NCBI GenBank assembly: GCA_050943615.1
Contig: JBMNPN010000006.1
Span: forward strand, 1-50,568
DNA from: CACZQA01 sp050943615
GTDB taxonomy: Bacteria > Actinomycetota > Coriobacteriia > Coriobacteriales > QAMH01
Direction: 5' to 3'
Length of the DNA: 50,568 bases
Shown here one piece after another: positions 7,890-15,757 of the stretch. Positions within the stretch are counted from its first letter, which is position 1. Each line of letters starts with the position of its first letter. The notes beneath the pieces are model-generated. The model was not told the DNA's origin. It saw only the letters and a program-made list of their open reading frames with translations, and searched no databases. Made by a program: the position numbers and the translations under genes.

Positions 7890-9308
7890 TCAAGCGAGTG
7901 CCCTTGCGATATCTTCTGAGAAGACGCCTTCCAGCAACTCGATGGCGGTCTTCATCTGATCGGGCTGGATACTCGCAAAATTGATGACGATCTTGTGGGC
8001 AGAGCGCGCGGTTGGCCGCGCGCAATAGTCGGAAAGCATAGACAGATGCATGCCACGATTGCCAGCGGCTTGAACAATCTCTTGGTCGCTCAATTGCGTG
8101 AAGACGTTTACTAGCAGGTGAGTTCCCACGTCAACGGTCCTATATTGGGCGATAAGAGGCAAGTGAGAGGCATTGAATGCGTCGACAAGGGCGATGCGCT
8201 GCTTTCCGTAATAGCGGCGCAGACGATTGATGTGGCGCTCGAAATATCCGCCGGATATAAATTCGGCCAAGGCGATTTGCTCGAAGCTCGAAACCGTGCA
8301 CGAATAGAAGCTCATCTGGCTCCGGTACAAGCCCATCAGGTTTTTTGGAAGTACCACATATGAGATACGAAGCGAAGGCACCATCGTTTTAGAAAACGTG
8401 TTGAGGTAGATGACTTTTTGCTCTGTGTCCTGTGTGAACAAAGGAGGCTGTTGGCGCCCGTTGAATCTGAGCTCAGAATCGTAATCGTCCTCGACAAGGT
8501 AGCGCTCGGGCTTCTGGTGGACCCAGTCGAGAAGCTTCTTGCGACGATTCGCGGACATGACGATTCCGATGGGAAAATGATTCGCCGGTGAGACGTGCAC
8601 GATCTGGGCTGGACTTGAAGCCAATGCGTCGACCTCGAGTCCTTCTTCGTCAACCGGTATGTAATCCCATAGCGTGCCGCTGCTGCGAGAAATCTCGCTG
8701 AGCTTCTTGTATCCGGGATCGCCGATAGCAATCGTGGTGCGGTGTCCAAAGAGCTGCATCAACCTGCCATAAAGGTATTCCGTTCCCGCTCCAACAACAA
8801 TCTGGTCGGGCGAGACGTGAATGCCTTTGAACTCGTAGAGATAGGCTGCTATCGCTTCACGGAGCTCGGCAAGCCCGTTGAAGGGAACGGTTTCAAACAG
8901 CGCCTTGTTATGTTCGGAAAGCGTGCGGCGCATGATGCGCATCCATGTTTTTGAGGGAAACAGCTCCAGGCTGCACCTATTTGCCTTGAAATCGATCAAC
9001 GGTACCTGCCAGCCCTCATCCTCGGGCAAGTTGCTTGACGATCCATCGCTGTAGACGCCGTCTGCTCTGTGGGGGCTGACATAGTAGCCGCTGCCGCGTT
9101 TGGCCTGGGCGTACCCCTCGCTGACCAGCAGGTCATAGGCGCGCTCTACGGTGCCTATGCTCACCGACAGATGGCTTGCAAGCGCGCGTTTTGAAGGGAG
9201 GCGAGTTCCTGCTGCCAGCATTCCCAAGCGGATATCCTTTCGAATGCAATGGTAGAGATATTCGTATTTGGGCTCCGATCCGCGCTGATCAAGGTCGTAG
9301 GTGATCAT
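7890..9308 (-). CDS. MocR/PdxR-type GntR regulator with aminotransferase-like domain
   Basis: This 472-residue protein has an N-terminal GntR winged helix (about 10-75; GTRLPSKRALASHLSVSIGT, VERAYDLLVSEGYAQAKRGS). A fold-type-I aminotransferase-like domain follows (about 110-470), with NTFSKTMVPSLRISY carrying the PLP-binding lysine. MocR proteins sense PLP or amino compounds through that domain and rarely act as enzymes. The dehydrogenase gene lies 290 bp downstream on the same strand with tandem repeats between, so it is the likely target together with the regulator's own promoter. Confidence 0.88.
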   Translation of the reverse strand: MITYDLDQRGSEPKYEYLYHCIRKDIRLGMLAAGTRLPSKRALASHLSVSIGTVERAYDLLVSEGYAQAKRGSGYYVSPHRADGVYSDGSSSNLPEDEGWQVPLIDFKANRCSLELFPSKTWMRIMRRTLSEHNKALFETVPFNGLAELREAIAAYLYEFKGIHVSPDQIVVGAGTEYLYGRLMQLFGHRTTIAIGDPGYKKLSEISRSSGTLWDYIPVDEEGLEVDALASSPAQIVHVSPANHFPIGIVMSANRRKKLLDWVHQKPERYLVEDDYDSELRFNGRQQPPLFTQDTEQKVIYLNTFSKTMVPSLRISYVVLPKNLMGLYRSQMSFYSCTVSSFEQIALAEFISGGYFERHINRLRRYYGKQRIALVDAFNASHLPLIAQYRTVDVGTHLLVNVFTQLSDQEIVQAAGNRGMHLSMLSDYCARPTARSAHKIVINFASIQPDQMKTAIELLEGVFSEDIARALA

Positions 9309-9320
9309 CGCGCCTCCCTA

Positions 9321-9341
9321 AAGTGACCTAGATATTCACTT
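9321..9341. promoter_or_regulatory. Inverted repeat in the MocR gene promoter
   Basis: AAGTGA (9321-9326) and TCACTT (9336-9341) form a dyad with a nine-base centre, 13 bp before the MocR start and inside an AT-rich stretch. It may be an autoregulatory site. Evidence is symmetry and position only. Confidence 0.35.
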
Positions 9342-9492
9342 GAATATATTATGAAATTATAAGGTCAATTTATGAAATGCAACCTATTCAATGCGGATTC
9401 CCTGCCAATGGCAGGACGAAATCGACCTTTCACCTCAACCTATCCAGGCTAGAGGCAGACGTACAAAACAGGAACGGTTTCCCTGCCGCCTG

Positions 9493-9831
9493 TTATCCGT
9501 CGCTGTCTATGCCGTTTGCCTTCTGGACCTTGTATCCCCATTCGTTCAGCAGGTGCACGGCAGGGTGCAGCTCCCGTCCCAGCTCCGTGAGCGAGTATTC
9601 GACGCGGGGCGGAATCTCCTCGTACCGCTTGCGCTGGACGATCTTGTATTTCTCGAATTCCCGCAGGCACTGGGAGAGCATGTTGTTCGAGATGCCGGGC
9701 AGCATCCTGCGCAGCTCGTTGAACCTGACCGTCTTGGCCTGGCACAGCGCTATCAAGACCCTCAGCGACCACTTTCACGACAGCAGGTCAACGGCGATGC
9801 TCATATTGGGCGCTGTGCATTTCGAAGTCAT
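9493..9831 (-). pseudogene. HxlR-family regulator interrupted by an in-frame TGA
   Basis: Read from an ATG at 9831, the frame gives MTSKCTAPNMSIAVDLLS, then TGA (9775-9777), then KWSLRVLIALCQAKTVRFNE and a complete HxlR winged helix ending VQKANGIDSDG. The total of 112 codons is the normal HxlR size. The TGA falls where the family has the glycine of its GKW motif, so a GGA-to-TGA change is the simplest explanation. Restarting at the TTG at 9756 would give 87 residues without the first helix, probably not a working DNA-binding dimer. HxlR proteins normally sense redox-active or electrophilic compounds. Confidence 0.75.
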
Positions 9832-9931
9832 TGAAACGGCCTCCCGTGCTCCAAAGAAACTCAATCGATTCCAAACACCATGCTAATCTCGCCGAATTTG
9901 ATAAGGTGCCTCTCGGTTTGCAGACCTCAGA

Positions 9932-9949
9932 GTTTAACCTCTGTTTAGA
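9932..9949. promoter_or_regulatory. 11-bp-spaced heptamer pair upstream of the two-component genes
   Basis: GTTTAAC (9932-9938) and GTTTAGA (9943-9949) start 11 bp apart on the same strand, the spacing of OmpR/PhoB-type direct repeats. The same two heptamers, in the other order and also 11 bp apart, occur before the DedA gene (12190-12207). This suggests a shared site for the encoded response regulator. Confidence 0.5.
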
Positions 9950-10011
9950 AATCGCGGCCATCGGAAATGCTACATTGACCAGTGAAACTGCTGTCAATGC
10001 CAAGGGCCGCC

Positions 10012-11490
10012 ATGAAAATCAGAGACCGGCTTCGGATATCCAACATACTCATGATCGTCATTCCCGTCGTCGTGGCCGTCATCGTCGCGGCAGCCGTCGG
10101 GGTCGCGATGTGGTATTCCATCTCCCACGGCACCGGGCTGTGGACCGACGACAGCGAGGACTTCTTCAAGGCAAGCGACGCCGTCATCGGCACCTTGAGC
10201 TCGAGCATCGAATCTGACGGCGTCGACAGCCTCGATGCCTCCACGGTTGCGAAGGCGCTCGATTCAGCCAACATGTCCCTTGTCGTGACAAGCGGGGGCA
10301 CTCAGGTCTTCTCACACGGTCAGATATCGGAGACAGACAAACAGCTCATCGATTCCGCCAATCAGATCGGCGGGAACGTCAAGATCTCGAGGGACAGCCG
10401 CTGCGTCAACCTGCGCAGCGTGTCGTCGGGGGCGTCACAGTACGAAGTCTATGTTCTCGGGACCACGAGCGAAGTGTCGGGCGAGATCACGAAGCAGATG
10501 GTCGTCATCGGCGTGCTGGTGGTCCTCGCCGCAATCGTGATCGTCGTTCTCCTCACCAACCGGTTTCTGTCGAGATTCGTCCTGCGCAACATCACCGAGC
10601 CGCTTTCCAGCCTCTCTAACGGCACCCGCCAGATCCGCGACGGCAACCTCCGCTATCGATTGCCGGAAGGCCGCGACGACGAGTTCGCCCCCGTGTTCGA
10701 CGACTTCAACGACATGGCGAGCCGTCTGGCTGATTCCGTCGAGCGCGACCGCCGTATGGAGGAGCAGCGCAGGAACCTCATGATCGGTATTTCGCATGAC
10801 CTCAGAAGCCCCCTCACCAGCATCCAGGCGTATGCTGAAGGCATTCGCGACGGCATCGCCGATACGCCGAAAGCCCAGGAAAAGTACGTCGATAGGATTG
10901 TCGACAAGACACAGGAGATGAGATCCCTGCTCGAGCGGATGTCGGAAATCGCGCGCCTCGATAGGGATGTTGCCGATACCAAGCTGTTGGAATGCAATCT
11001 CGACGATTGCGCCTTGGAGTGGCTCGACGAAAACGAGAGCGCCTACAGGCTCTTGGGCGTGGAGGTGGAAAGGGAGCTCGACTGGGCGCCCGCTCTCGTG
11101 GACACAGAGCTCGTCTCGCGCATCTTGTCGAATCTCATGGACAATTGCGCGAAGTACGCACGCACCGACAACGAAACCTGCCATGTGAAGGTCAGCAGCG
11201 GCACCGAGGGCGCTTTCTCGTACCTGCGCGTCGAAGACGATGGTCCCGGGGTCGAGCCGGGAACGGAGGAGCGCCTGTTCGACCTCTTCTACCGGGGCGA
11301 CGATGCACGCACGTCCACGCAAGAGGGAAATGGCATCGGCCTCGGCATCGTGAAGATCGCCATGGACCGCATGAACGGCAAGGCGGTCGCCGAGCCCTCG
11401 TCGCTTGGGGGCTTGAGCATCTCGCTGCTGTTCCCGACAATGAAGGCTGCTGGTGACGATGAGGGCGGGGAGGAGGTTTCTCGTGAGTAG
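10012..11490 (+). CDS. Membrane sensor histidine kinase with HAMP domain
   Basis: This 492-residue kinase has a first membrane helix at about 10-35, an extracytoplasmic sensor of about 130 residues, a second helix at about 160-185 (MVVIGVLVVLAAIVIVVLL), HAMP, then HisKA with the phospho-accepting histidine near 262 (IGISHDLRSPLTSIQAY). The ATPase domain shows the N box (LMDNCAKYA), VEDDGPGVEPG and GNGIGLGIVK. I start at ATG 10012 because AAGG precedes it and MKIRDRLRIS is a normal kinase beginning; a GTG at 9982 in frame is possible. The stop overlaps the response regulator start by eight bases. The signal is unknown; the DedA neighbour hints at envelope stress. Confidence 0.87.
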   Translation: MKIRDRLRISNILMIVIPVVVAVIVAAAVGVAMWYSISHGTGLWTDDSEDFFKASDAVIGTLSSSIESDGVDSLDASTVAKALDSANMSLVVTSGGTQVFSHGQISETDKQLIDSANQIGGNVKISRDSRCVNLRSVSSGASQYEVYVLGTTSEVSGEITKQMVVIGVLVVLAAIVIVVLLTNRFLSRFVLRNITEPLSSLSNGTRQIRDGNLRYRLPEGRDDEFAPVFDDFNDMASRLADSVERDRRMEEQRRNLMIGISHDLRSPLTSIQAYAEGIRDGIADTPKAQEKYVDRIVDKTQEMRSLLERMSEIARLDRDVADTKLLECNLDDCALEWLDENESAYRLLGVEVERELDWAPALVDTELVSRILSNLMDNCAKYARTDNETCHVKVSSGTEGAFSYLRVEDDGPGVEPGTEERLFDLFYRGDDARTSTQEGNGIGLGIVKIAMDRMNGKAVAEPSSLGGLSISLLFPTMKAAGDDEGGEEVSRE

Positions 11491-12169
11491 GATACTGATT
11501 GTCGAAGACGACCAGGACATTGCAGACATCGAGCGTGACTATCTTCTCGCTAACGGCTTCGAGGTGGAAACCGCTTCCACCGGACCGGAAGGACTCGAGC
11601 TCGGCTTATCGGGAAGGTTCGACCTCATCTTGCTCGACATCATGCTGCCGGAAATGGGCGGCTTCGAGGTGTGCAGAAGACTTCGCGGGCAGGTGAACGT
11701 TCCCATTCTCATGGTCACGGCCCGGCATGACGATATCGACAAGATCCGCGGTCTGGGGCTGGGCGCAGACGACTATATCGAGAAGCCGTTCTCCCCCAGC
11801 GTGCTTGTCGCGTTCGTGAAATCGCACCTGAACAGCTATGAGCGCCTGGCGGGAACCAAGAGCGCGCCTTCCTCGATCGTCCTCGGCGATATCGAGGTCA
11901 ACACGCAATCTCGTCGCGTGAAGGTCCGGGGACAGGAGGTGGAGCTCACGAGGCGCGAGTACGACATGCTCCTGCACTTCATGCTCCATCCGGATGTCGT
12001 GTTCAGCCGCGAGGCGCTGTACGAGAGCGTCTGGGGAATGGAGGCCGTCGGCGACCTTGCGACGATTCCGGTCCACGTGAACCGCCTGCGCGAGAAGATC
12101 GAGGAAGATCCCTCTCGCCCGCGCCACATCGTCACGGTCTGGGGCGCGGGGTACCGCTTCGTCCCCTGA
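11483..12169 (+). CDS. OmpR/PhoB-family response regulator
   Basis: This 228-residue protein has a receiver domain (1-115) with the acidic pair EDD (8-10), phospho-acceptor Asp52 in LILLDIMLP and the lysine of YIEKPFSP near 103. A winged-helix output domain follows (about 130-228; ELTRREYDMLLHFMLHPDVV, VHVNRLREKIE, VWGAGYRF). I choose the GTG at 11483 because GGGAGGAGG lies at 11467-11475, seven bases before it; an ATG at 11453 would add ten residues inside the kinase gene. It is coupled to the kinase and probably binds the heptamer pairs at 9932 and 12190. Confidence 0.88.
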   Translation: MSRILIVEDDQDIADIERDYLLANGFEVETASTGPEGLELGLSGRFDLILLDIMLPEMGGFEVCRRLRGQVNVPILMVTARHDDIDKIRGLGLGADDYIEKPFSPSVLVAFVKSHLNSYERLAGTKSAPSSIVLGDIEVNTQSRRVKVRGQEVELTRREYDMLLHFMLHPDVVFSREALYESVWGMEAVGDLATIPVHVNRLREKIEEDPSRPRHIVTVWGAGYRFVP

Positions 12170-12179
12170 TCTCGAGTTC

Positions 12180-12217
12180 GTAACCGTGATTTTAGAAATT
12201 GTTTAACTCACGGTTAC
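12180..12217. promoter_or_regulatory. Inverted repeat with heptamer pair between response regulator and DedA gene
   Basis: GTAACCGTGA (12180-12189) pairs perfectly with TCACGGTTAC (12208-12217). The loop holds TTTTAGA (12190) and GTTTAAC (12201), 11 bp apart, matching the pair upstream of the kinase. A T-run (TGTTTTTCC) follows at about 12221-12230. It may be both a terminator for the two-component operon and the regulator's site for the DedA gene. Confidence 0.5.
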
Positions 12218-12309
12218 CTGGTGTTTTTCCTTGCTCCATAGAATCTATTTCAACAGATGCCGATGTCGGTGGCATCTGCTGGATGATGACCAAAAAGCAA
12301 GGAGCTTTC

Positions 12310-12930
12310 ATGGAAGCCTTCATAAACCAGTTCGGGTATTTCGCCGTTAGCGCGCTCATCTTTCTCGAGTGCGTGTTCCCGCCCATACCAAGCGAGGTAG
12401 TTCTTCCCTTGGCCGGTTTCACCACGACCGTCTCCTCCATGACGCTGCCCGGTGCCATTGTGGCGGCGACCATCGGTTCGCTTGCCGGCGCCTACTTGTT
12501 CTATGCGGTGGGGAGAATCTTCAGCTGCGAACGCCTCGAGGCCCTTTTCGGCAAGCGCTTCATGCGCTTTCTGGGGTTCAAGCCATCGGACATCACGCGC
12601 ATCGTCGACTGGTTCGATAGAAAGGGGCAGATCTCGGTACTGATCTGCCGGTGCATCCCGGGCATCCGCAGCCTGATCTCGATTCCCGCAGGGACCGCGA
12701 AGATGGGCTTGGCGAGGTTTACGGTCTACACGTTAGTGGGCTCGCTTGCATGGAACTCGCTGCTGTGTTCTTTGGGCGCGCTCGCCGGGAATGCGTGGAC
12801 CCAGGTGTCGGACGGCGCCCAGGCGTTCTCCGACACGGTCGTGATGATTCTGCTGGTCATCTGTGCTGCCATAGCGGTGTGGTGGATTGTGAAGCGCATG
12901 ATCCCCGCCATCCGCGCGCACGAATACTGA
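12310..12930 (+). CDS. DedA-family membrane protein
   Basis: This 206-residue DedA/VTT-domain protein contains FLECVFPPIPSEVVLPLAGF near the start (the glutamate and PPIPSE signature), a central GR motif region (YAVGRIFSCERLEALFGKRF) and CRCIPGIRSLISIPAGTAKM, the conserved arginine and GxxR segment. DedA proteins move undecaprenyl phosphate or phospholipids between membrane leaflets and contribute to proton-motive-force balance and cationic peptide resistance. ATG 12310 is chosen for the AAGGAG at 12299-12304. It lies 140 bp after the response regulator with shared heptamers between, so co-regulation is likely. Confidence 0.85.
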   Translation: MEAFINQFGYFAVSALIFLECVFPPIPSEVVLPLAGFTTTVSSMTLPGAIVAATIGSLAGAYLFYAVGRIFSCERLEALFGKRFMRFLGFKPSDITRIVDWFDRKGQISVLICRCIPGIRSLISIPAGTAKMGLARFTVYTLVGSLAWNSLLCSLGALAGNAWTQVSDGAQAFSDTVVMILLVICAAIAVWWIVKRMIPAIRAHEY

Positions 12931-13280
12931 GGCCTCATTTCCACAGCTGCCTTCGGAGTCTCCGCCGTTTGATTCCAGAGAAGGTATCCAGTGTGTTGCA
13001 TCCAATTTTCTGGTAATCACCTGCCATGTACTGATGCAGGGCGCCCAAGGGGGCTCTCCACGTTGAACAACCAGTCATTTCGGAGTCTTTGAGCTCGCAG
13101 GATGCTTAGGGCGTGTTGCGCTTACAAGAGCAGCATGCCTTCAGATCGATGCCATGTCCTTGAAAGGAAAATAGGAAAAGCAATAAAAATTATGTGCAAA
13201 TTACTAAATTAATATATTGTTTGCACAGGTATTGCTTAGTACCATGGACTCATGGATTGGCCAATCTAGGAGGTATAGAC
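12931..13280. other. 350-bp gap before the RelB gene
   Basis: No convincing gene is visible. The left two thirds are of mixed composition with no clear repeat. The last 90 bp are AT-rich and hold the promoter region of the RelB gene. Confidence 0.5.
13193..13227. promoter_or_regulatory. Inverted repeat upstream of the RelB-like gene
   Basis: TGTGCAAA (13193-13200) and TTTGCACA (13220-13227) form a perfect dyad around 19 AT-rich bases, 54 bp before the antitoxin start. It is a plausible autoregulatory operator. Confidence 0.45.
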
Positions 13281-13532
13281 ATGGCAACATCGAACGTCAC
13301 CATTCGCATGGACGAGGATTTGAAGCGCCAGGCAGACGAGGTGCTCGGCGAGATGGGCATGAGCTTCACCACTGCTGTGAACGTGTTCACGCGACAGGTC
13401 GTGCGCGAGCGCCGCATACCTTTCGAGATTTCGGCAAGAGAAGAAGAAAGTGCGATTGACCCTGATGCGCTCAAGGCCGCAATCGCATTCTCCAAGAAGT
13501 TCCCCGATGACTTCAAGCGGATGGCCGAATGA
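13281..13532 (+). CDS. RelB/DinJ-family antitoxin
   Basis: This 83-residue protein has the RelB/DinJ ribbon-helix-helix N-terminus: SNVTIRMDEDLKRQADEVLG then MGMSFTTAVNVFTRQVVRER and IPFEIS. The C-terminal acidic segment would bind a toxin. AGGAGGT at 13269-13275 sets the start at ATG 13281. Its last four bases overlap an ATGA that starts only a fragment of a Doc-like toxin, so this antitoxin now lacks a complete partner. RelB antitoxins usually pair with RelE/YafQ toxins, so the Doc-type remnant is an unusual partner. Confidence 0.82.
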   Translation: MATSNVTIRMDEDLKRQADEVLGEMGMSFTTAVNVFTRQVVRERRIPFEISAREEESAIDPDALKAAIAFSKKFPDDFKRMAE

Positions 13533-13645
13533 GCTCTGAGGTAAGCTACATCTCCTACGACACTGCAGTAGCTGTTAATGAAGCGATGGTCAACGCTTTT
13601 GGGGGCGTTGCGGGAGTCAGAGACCGCGGGCTTATTCTAGCGTAA
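13529..13645 (+). pseudogene. Truncated Doc/Fic toxin after the RelB-like gene
   Basis: The 38 residues MSSEVSYISYDTAVAVNEAM..FGGVAGVRDRGLIL match the N-terminal region of Doc proteins (compare MFGGTDGVRDVGLLES in the intact Doc at 2400). The frame stops at TAA 13643-13645, right where LLESAL would follow, and the Fic catalytic motif is absent. The sequence beyond is unrelated, so the gene was cut by a deletion or insertion at the edge of the restriction-modification island. Confidence 0.7.
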
Positions 13646-13688
13646 ACGAAAATGTCAATAGTTATAGTGAATACACTTCACTTATGAC

Positions 13689-13925
13689 ATGGCAAAGATT
13701 GATGACATCTACTGCGGTCGATGACATAGGGCTGATACATCTGCTGAGGCAGCTGAGCTTGGTATGTTCAATGTCGAGTTCGTGCAGTTGGCAAGGATGG
13801 GCCATCAAGAGCGCGGCAGAGACAATGGGTGCGAAGCAAGCGCGATTTTCTACTCTGAGACCGTCCGACAGAGCTACATTACCGAAGGAGAGGCAGAGGA
13901 AGTGAGAAGGGGCTTCGGATCATGA
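13689..13925 (+). pseudogene. Small unidentified ORF interrupted by TGA
   Basis: The frame from ATG 13689 gives MAKIDDIYCGR, then TGA at codon 12, then 66 more open codons (HRADTSAEAAELGMFNVEFV and on to EEVRRGFGS) with a protein-like composition. I do not recognise it. It lies between the Doc remnant and the silent hsdS segment and partly overlaps the run-off end of that segment on the other strand. It is probably a decayed gene; coding is not certain. Confidence 0.35.
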
Positions 13926-14046
13926 CGAAGAGACCGAACAGCATGCGCCATTTGGATGATGCCATCAGGCGAGTTGCAGACGGCGTTCTCATGCCGATGT
14001 TGATTGGGAGCCAACCCAGATCGGTTTGAGCCAACGGCTTATACAC

Positions 14047-14060
14047 TAAATGATTATTTA
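14047..14060 (+). repeat. hsdS recombination site 1 (TAAATGATTATTTA)
   Basis: First of four exact copies of this 14-bp sequence, built as TAAAT-GATT-ATTTA, the inverted-arm form of a tyrosine recombinase core. It marks the 3' end of the silent hsdS half, where the minus strand reads NNHL. Confidence 0.75.
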
Positions 14061-14715
14061 GCTGCGTGAGATCGACCTTCGTGACGTCGATTTCACCGGA
14101 CATTAGTTTGGGAAGCAAAGCGTCTCGAAGATTGGAAAGCATGTGAGTTTCCTCTTCATTATTTTTAAGTGCTGCAAGGATGGGTTTAGCAAAAGACGTC
14201 AGCTCTGCACAGTCTTCAGTACTCGGCAAAGTAATCTCAACGCTTTTCATGGTTTTCCCTGATACTTCAGGAAAAGTAGTCCCGGCGCCCATGTCTGCAA
14301 TACGCTCTTTATTGCGCCTTAAGAAGCAATAGACGAATGCTGTGCCAATTTCTGGGTTTGGAATAACCGATTTAAACCCCTGATTTGTTGTCACCTCATG
14401 AGATGCGATTGTCAGGTATCCAATAGGAGCACGTGAACTAAACAGGACACTGCCCGGAGGAAGGAGCCTGACACTGCATGACTCGTAGCCCTCCTGCGTG
14501 ATGTCATCTGCACCGTGGGAGATAAAAATGTCCGTCGTACTTGAGAGATCACGAGGAGTAATCCAGGCTATCGCGTTATTGCTGTAATAGCTATCAACTT
14601 TTTTTGATGGTGTGGCTCCACCAACTATCTCGCCTATGTCAGATAAAGTTCCGTTGTACTCATCCGAAGAACCAGCGCTGAATAATTGATCATATTTAGT
14701 TAATAGTAACTCGAC

Positions 14716-14729
14716 TAAATAATCATTTA
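14716..14729 (-). repeat. hsdS recombination site 2
   Basis: Exact copy of the 14-bp site in opposite orientation to site 1. It marks the 5' end of the silent half, where the minus strand reads LNDYL. Sites 1 and 2 bracket a 683-bp segment as inverted repeats. Confidence 0.75.
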
Positions 14730-14791
14730 TTTCACCTTAGCTCTGTATCGTTCATTCTTCTTTAACCTGAAATTCGTCGAAGGGAGAAGAA

Positions 14792-15757
14792 ATGAATGAG
14801 AATCTGATAGCTGAAATCTCATGCGCGATGTCGACTGTGCTTAACTGCCAACAGCTAAAACGTCTAAACGAGGTGCTTGCACAGAAGCTCAACCGAGATT
14901 GCGACAACGACATCGAAAACGATGTCCTGCTATCGCAGTTTCTTCAGGCGAAGCGAGTCGAGGGAAGATCGCTGAAGACTCTTGATTACTATGAGGCGAC
15001 CATCAAAGCCTTCATGCGAAAAACGGAAAGGCCGCTTTGCCAAATTTCTCCTTCTGAAATCAGGTCCTATCTTGAGTGTTACCAGGCAACAAGGAACTCA
15101 AGTAACGTGACAATCGACAACATCAGGCGGATATTCTCGTCTTTTTTCTCGTGGCTTGAAGAGGAGGACTACATTGCCAAGAGCCCGGTACGCAGGATTC
15201 ACAAGGTGAAGTGCCCTAGCACTATCAAGGAAACGATTTCAGACGAAGATCTTGAGGCCCTGAGGGAGGGTTGCTCGAACCTCAGGGACCGTGTGATTGT
15301 CGATGTTCTTGCTTCAACTGGAATGAGGGTTGGAGAACTTGTCAGGCTCGATATTGCGGATGTGAACCTTGCTGAGCGTGAGTGTACTGTCATTGGAAAG
15401 GGCGACAAACAGCGCAAGGCATACTTTGATGCGCGGACAAAGGTTCATCTCGAGGAATATATTGCGTCGCGTGTCGACGACAACCCTGCGTTGTTCGTTT
15501 CGTTGAGCTCCCCACATAAGAGACTTGAGTCCGGCGGTGTAGAATTGCGTCTAAGAAATTTAGGCAAGCAACTTGGTTTGTCGAGGATTCACCCGCACAA
15601 GTTCAGGCGCACCCTGGCGACGTGTGCCATAGACAAGGGAATGCCGATTGAGCAAGTCCAGAAACTTCTGGGGCATGCGCGAATCGACACAACGATGCAC
15701 TACGCTCTGGTGAATCAAGACAATGTCAAGTTGTCTCATAGGAAGTACTTGGGATGA
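14792..15757 (+). CDS. Tyrosine recombinase, probable hsdS inversion enzyme
   Basis: This 321-residue integrase-family protein has a SAM-like core-binding domain (about 45-135; SQFLQAKRVEGRSLKTLDYY) and a catalytic domain with the first arginine in STGMRVGELVRLDI, HPHKFRRTLATCA carrying the HxxR pair, LLGHARIDTTMHYA carrying the last histidine and the nucleophilic tyrosine. Length and the absence of an arm-binding domain fit XerC/D-like or hsdS-shuffling recombinases. GAAGGGAGAAG precedes the ATG. Its stop overlaps the start of the neighbouring hsdS half (ATGA). Sitting among four identical 14-bp sites, it is the obvious candidate to invert them. Confidence 0.88.
   Translation: MNENLIAEISCAMSTVLNCQQLKRLNEVLAQKLNRDCDNDIENDVLLSQFLQAKRVEGRSLKTLDYYEATIKAFMRKTERPLCQISPSEIRSYLECYQATRNSSNVTIDNIRRIFSSFFSWLEEEDYIAKSPVRRIHKVKCPSTIKETISDEDLEALREGCSNLRDRVIVDVLASTGMRVGELVRLDIADVNLAERECTVIGKGDKQRKAYFDARTKVHLEEYIASRVDDNPALFVSLSSPHKRLESGGVELRLRNLGKQLGLSRIHPHKFRRTLATCAIDKGMPIEQVQKLLGHARIDTTMHYALVNQDNVKLSHRKYLG

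Larger units (their letters stand above)
13879..14736 (-). pseudogene. hsdS: Silent hsdS half: second target-recognition domain cassette
   Basis: The frame opens after a TAA at 14737-14739 and has no start. It begins at the central hsdS motif LNDYL (inside the 14-bp site at 14716), continues through a target recognition domain (SDIGEIVGGATPSKKVDSYY, DDITQEGYESCSVRLLPPGS) and ends with the usual S-subunit tail LRDALLPKLMSGEIDVTKVD..LNNHL at the site at 14047. Codons beyond that run on by chance to 13879. It is on the same strand as the complete hsdS at 16295 and could replace that gene's second half by recombination. No promoter or ribosome site of its own is seen. Confidence 0.8.

Noticed and set aside
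13684..13905. 73-codon frame starting ATGACATGGCAAAG
   Set aside because: Serine/arginine-rich shadow composition; the neighbouring frame from 13689 has a more protein-like sequence despite its stop.
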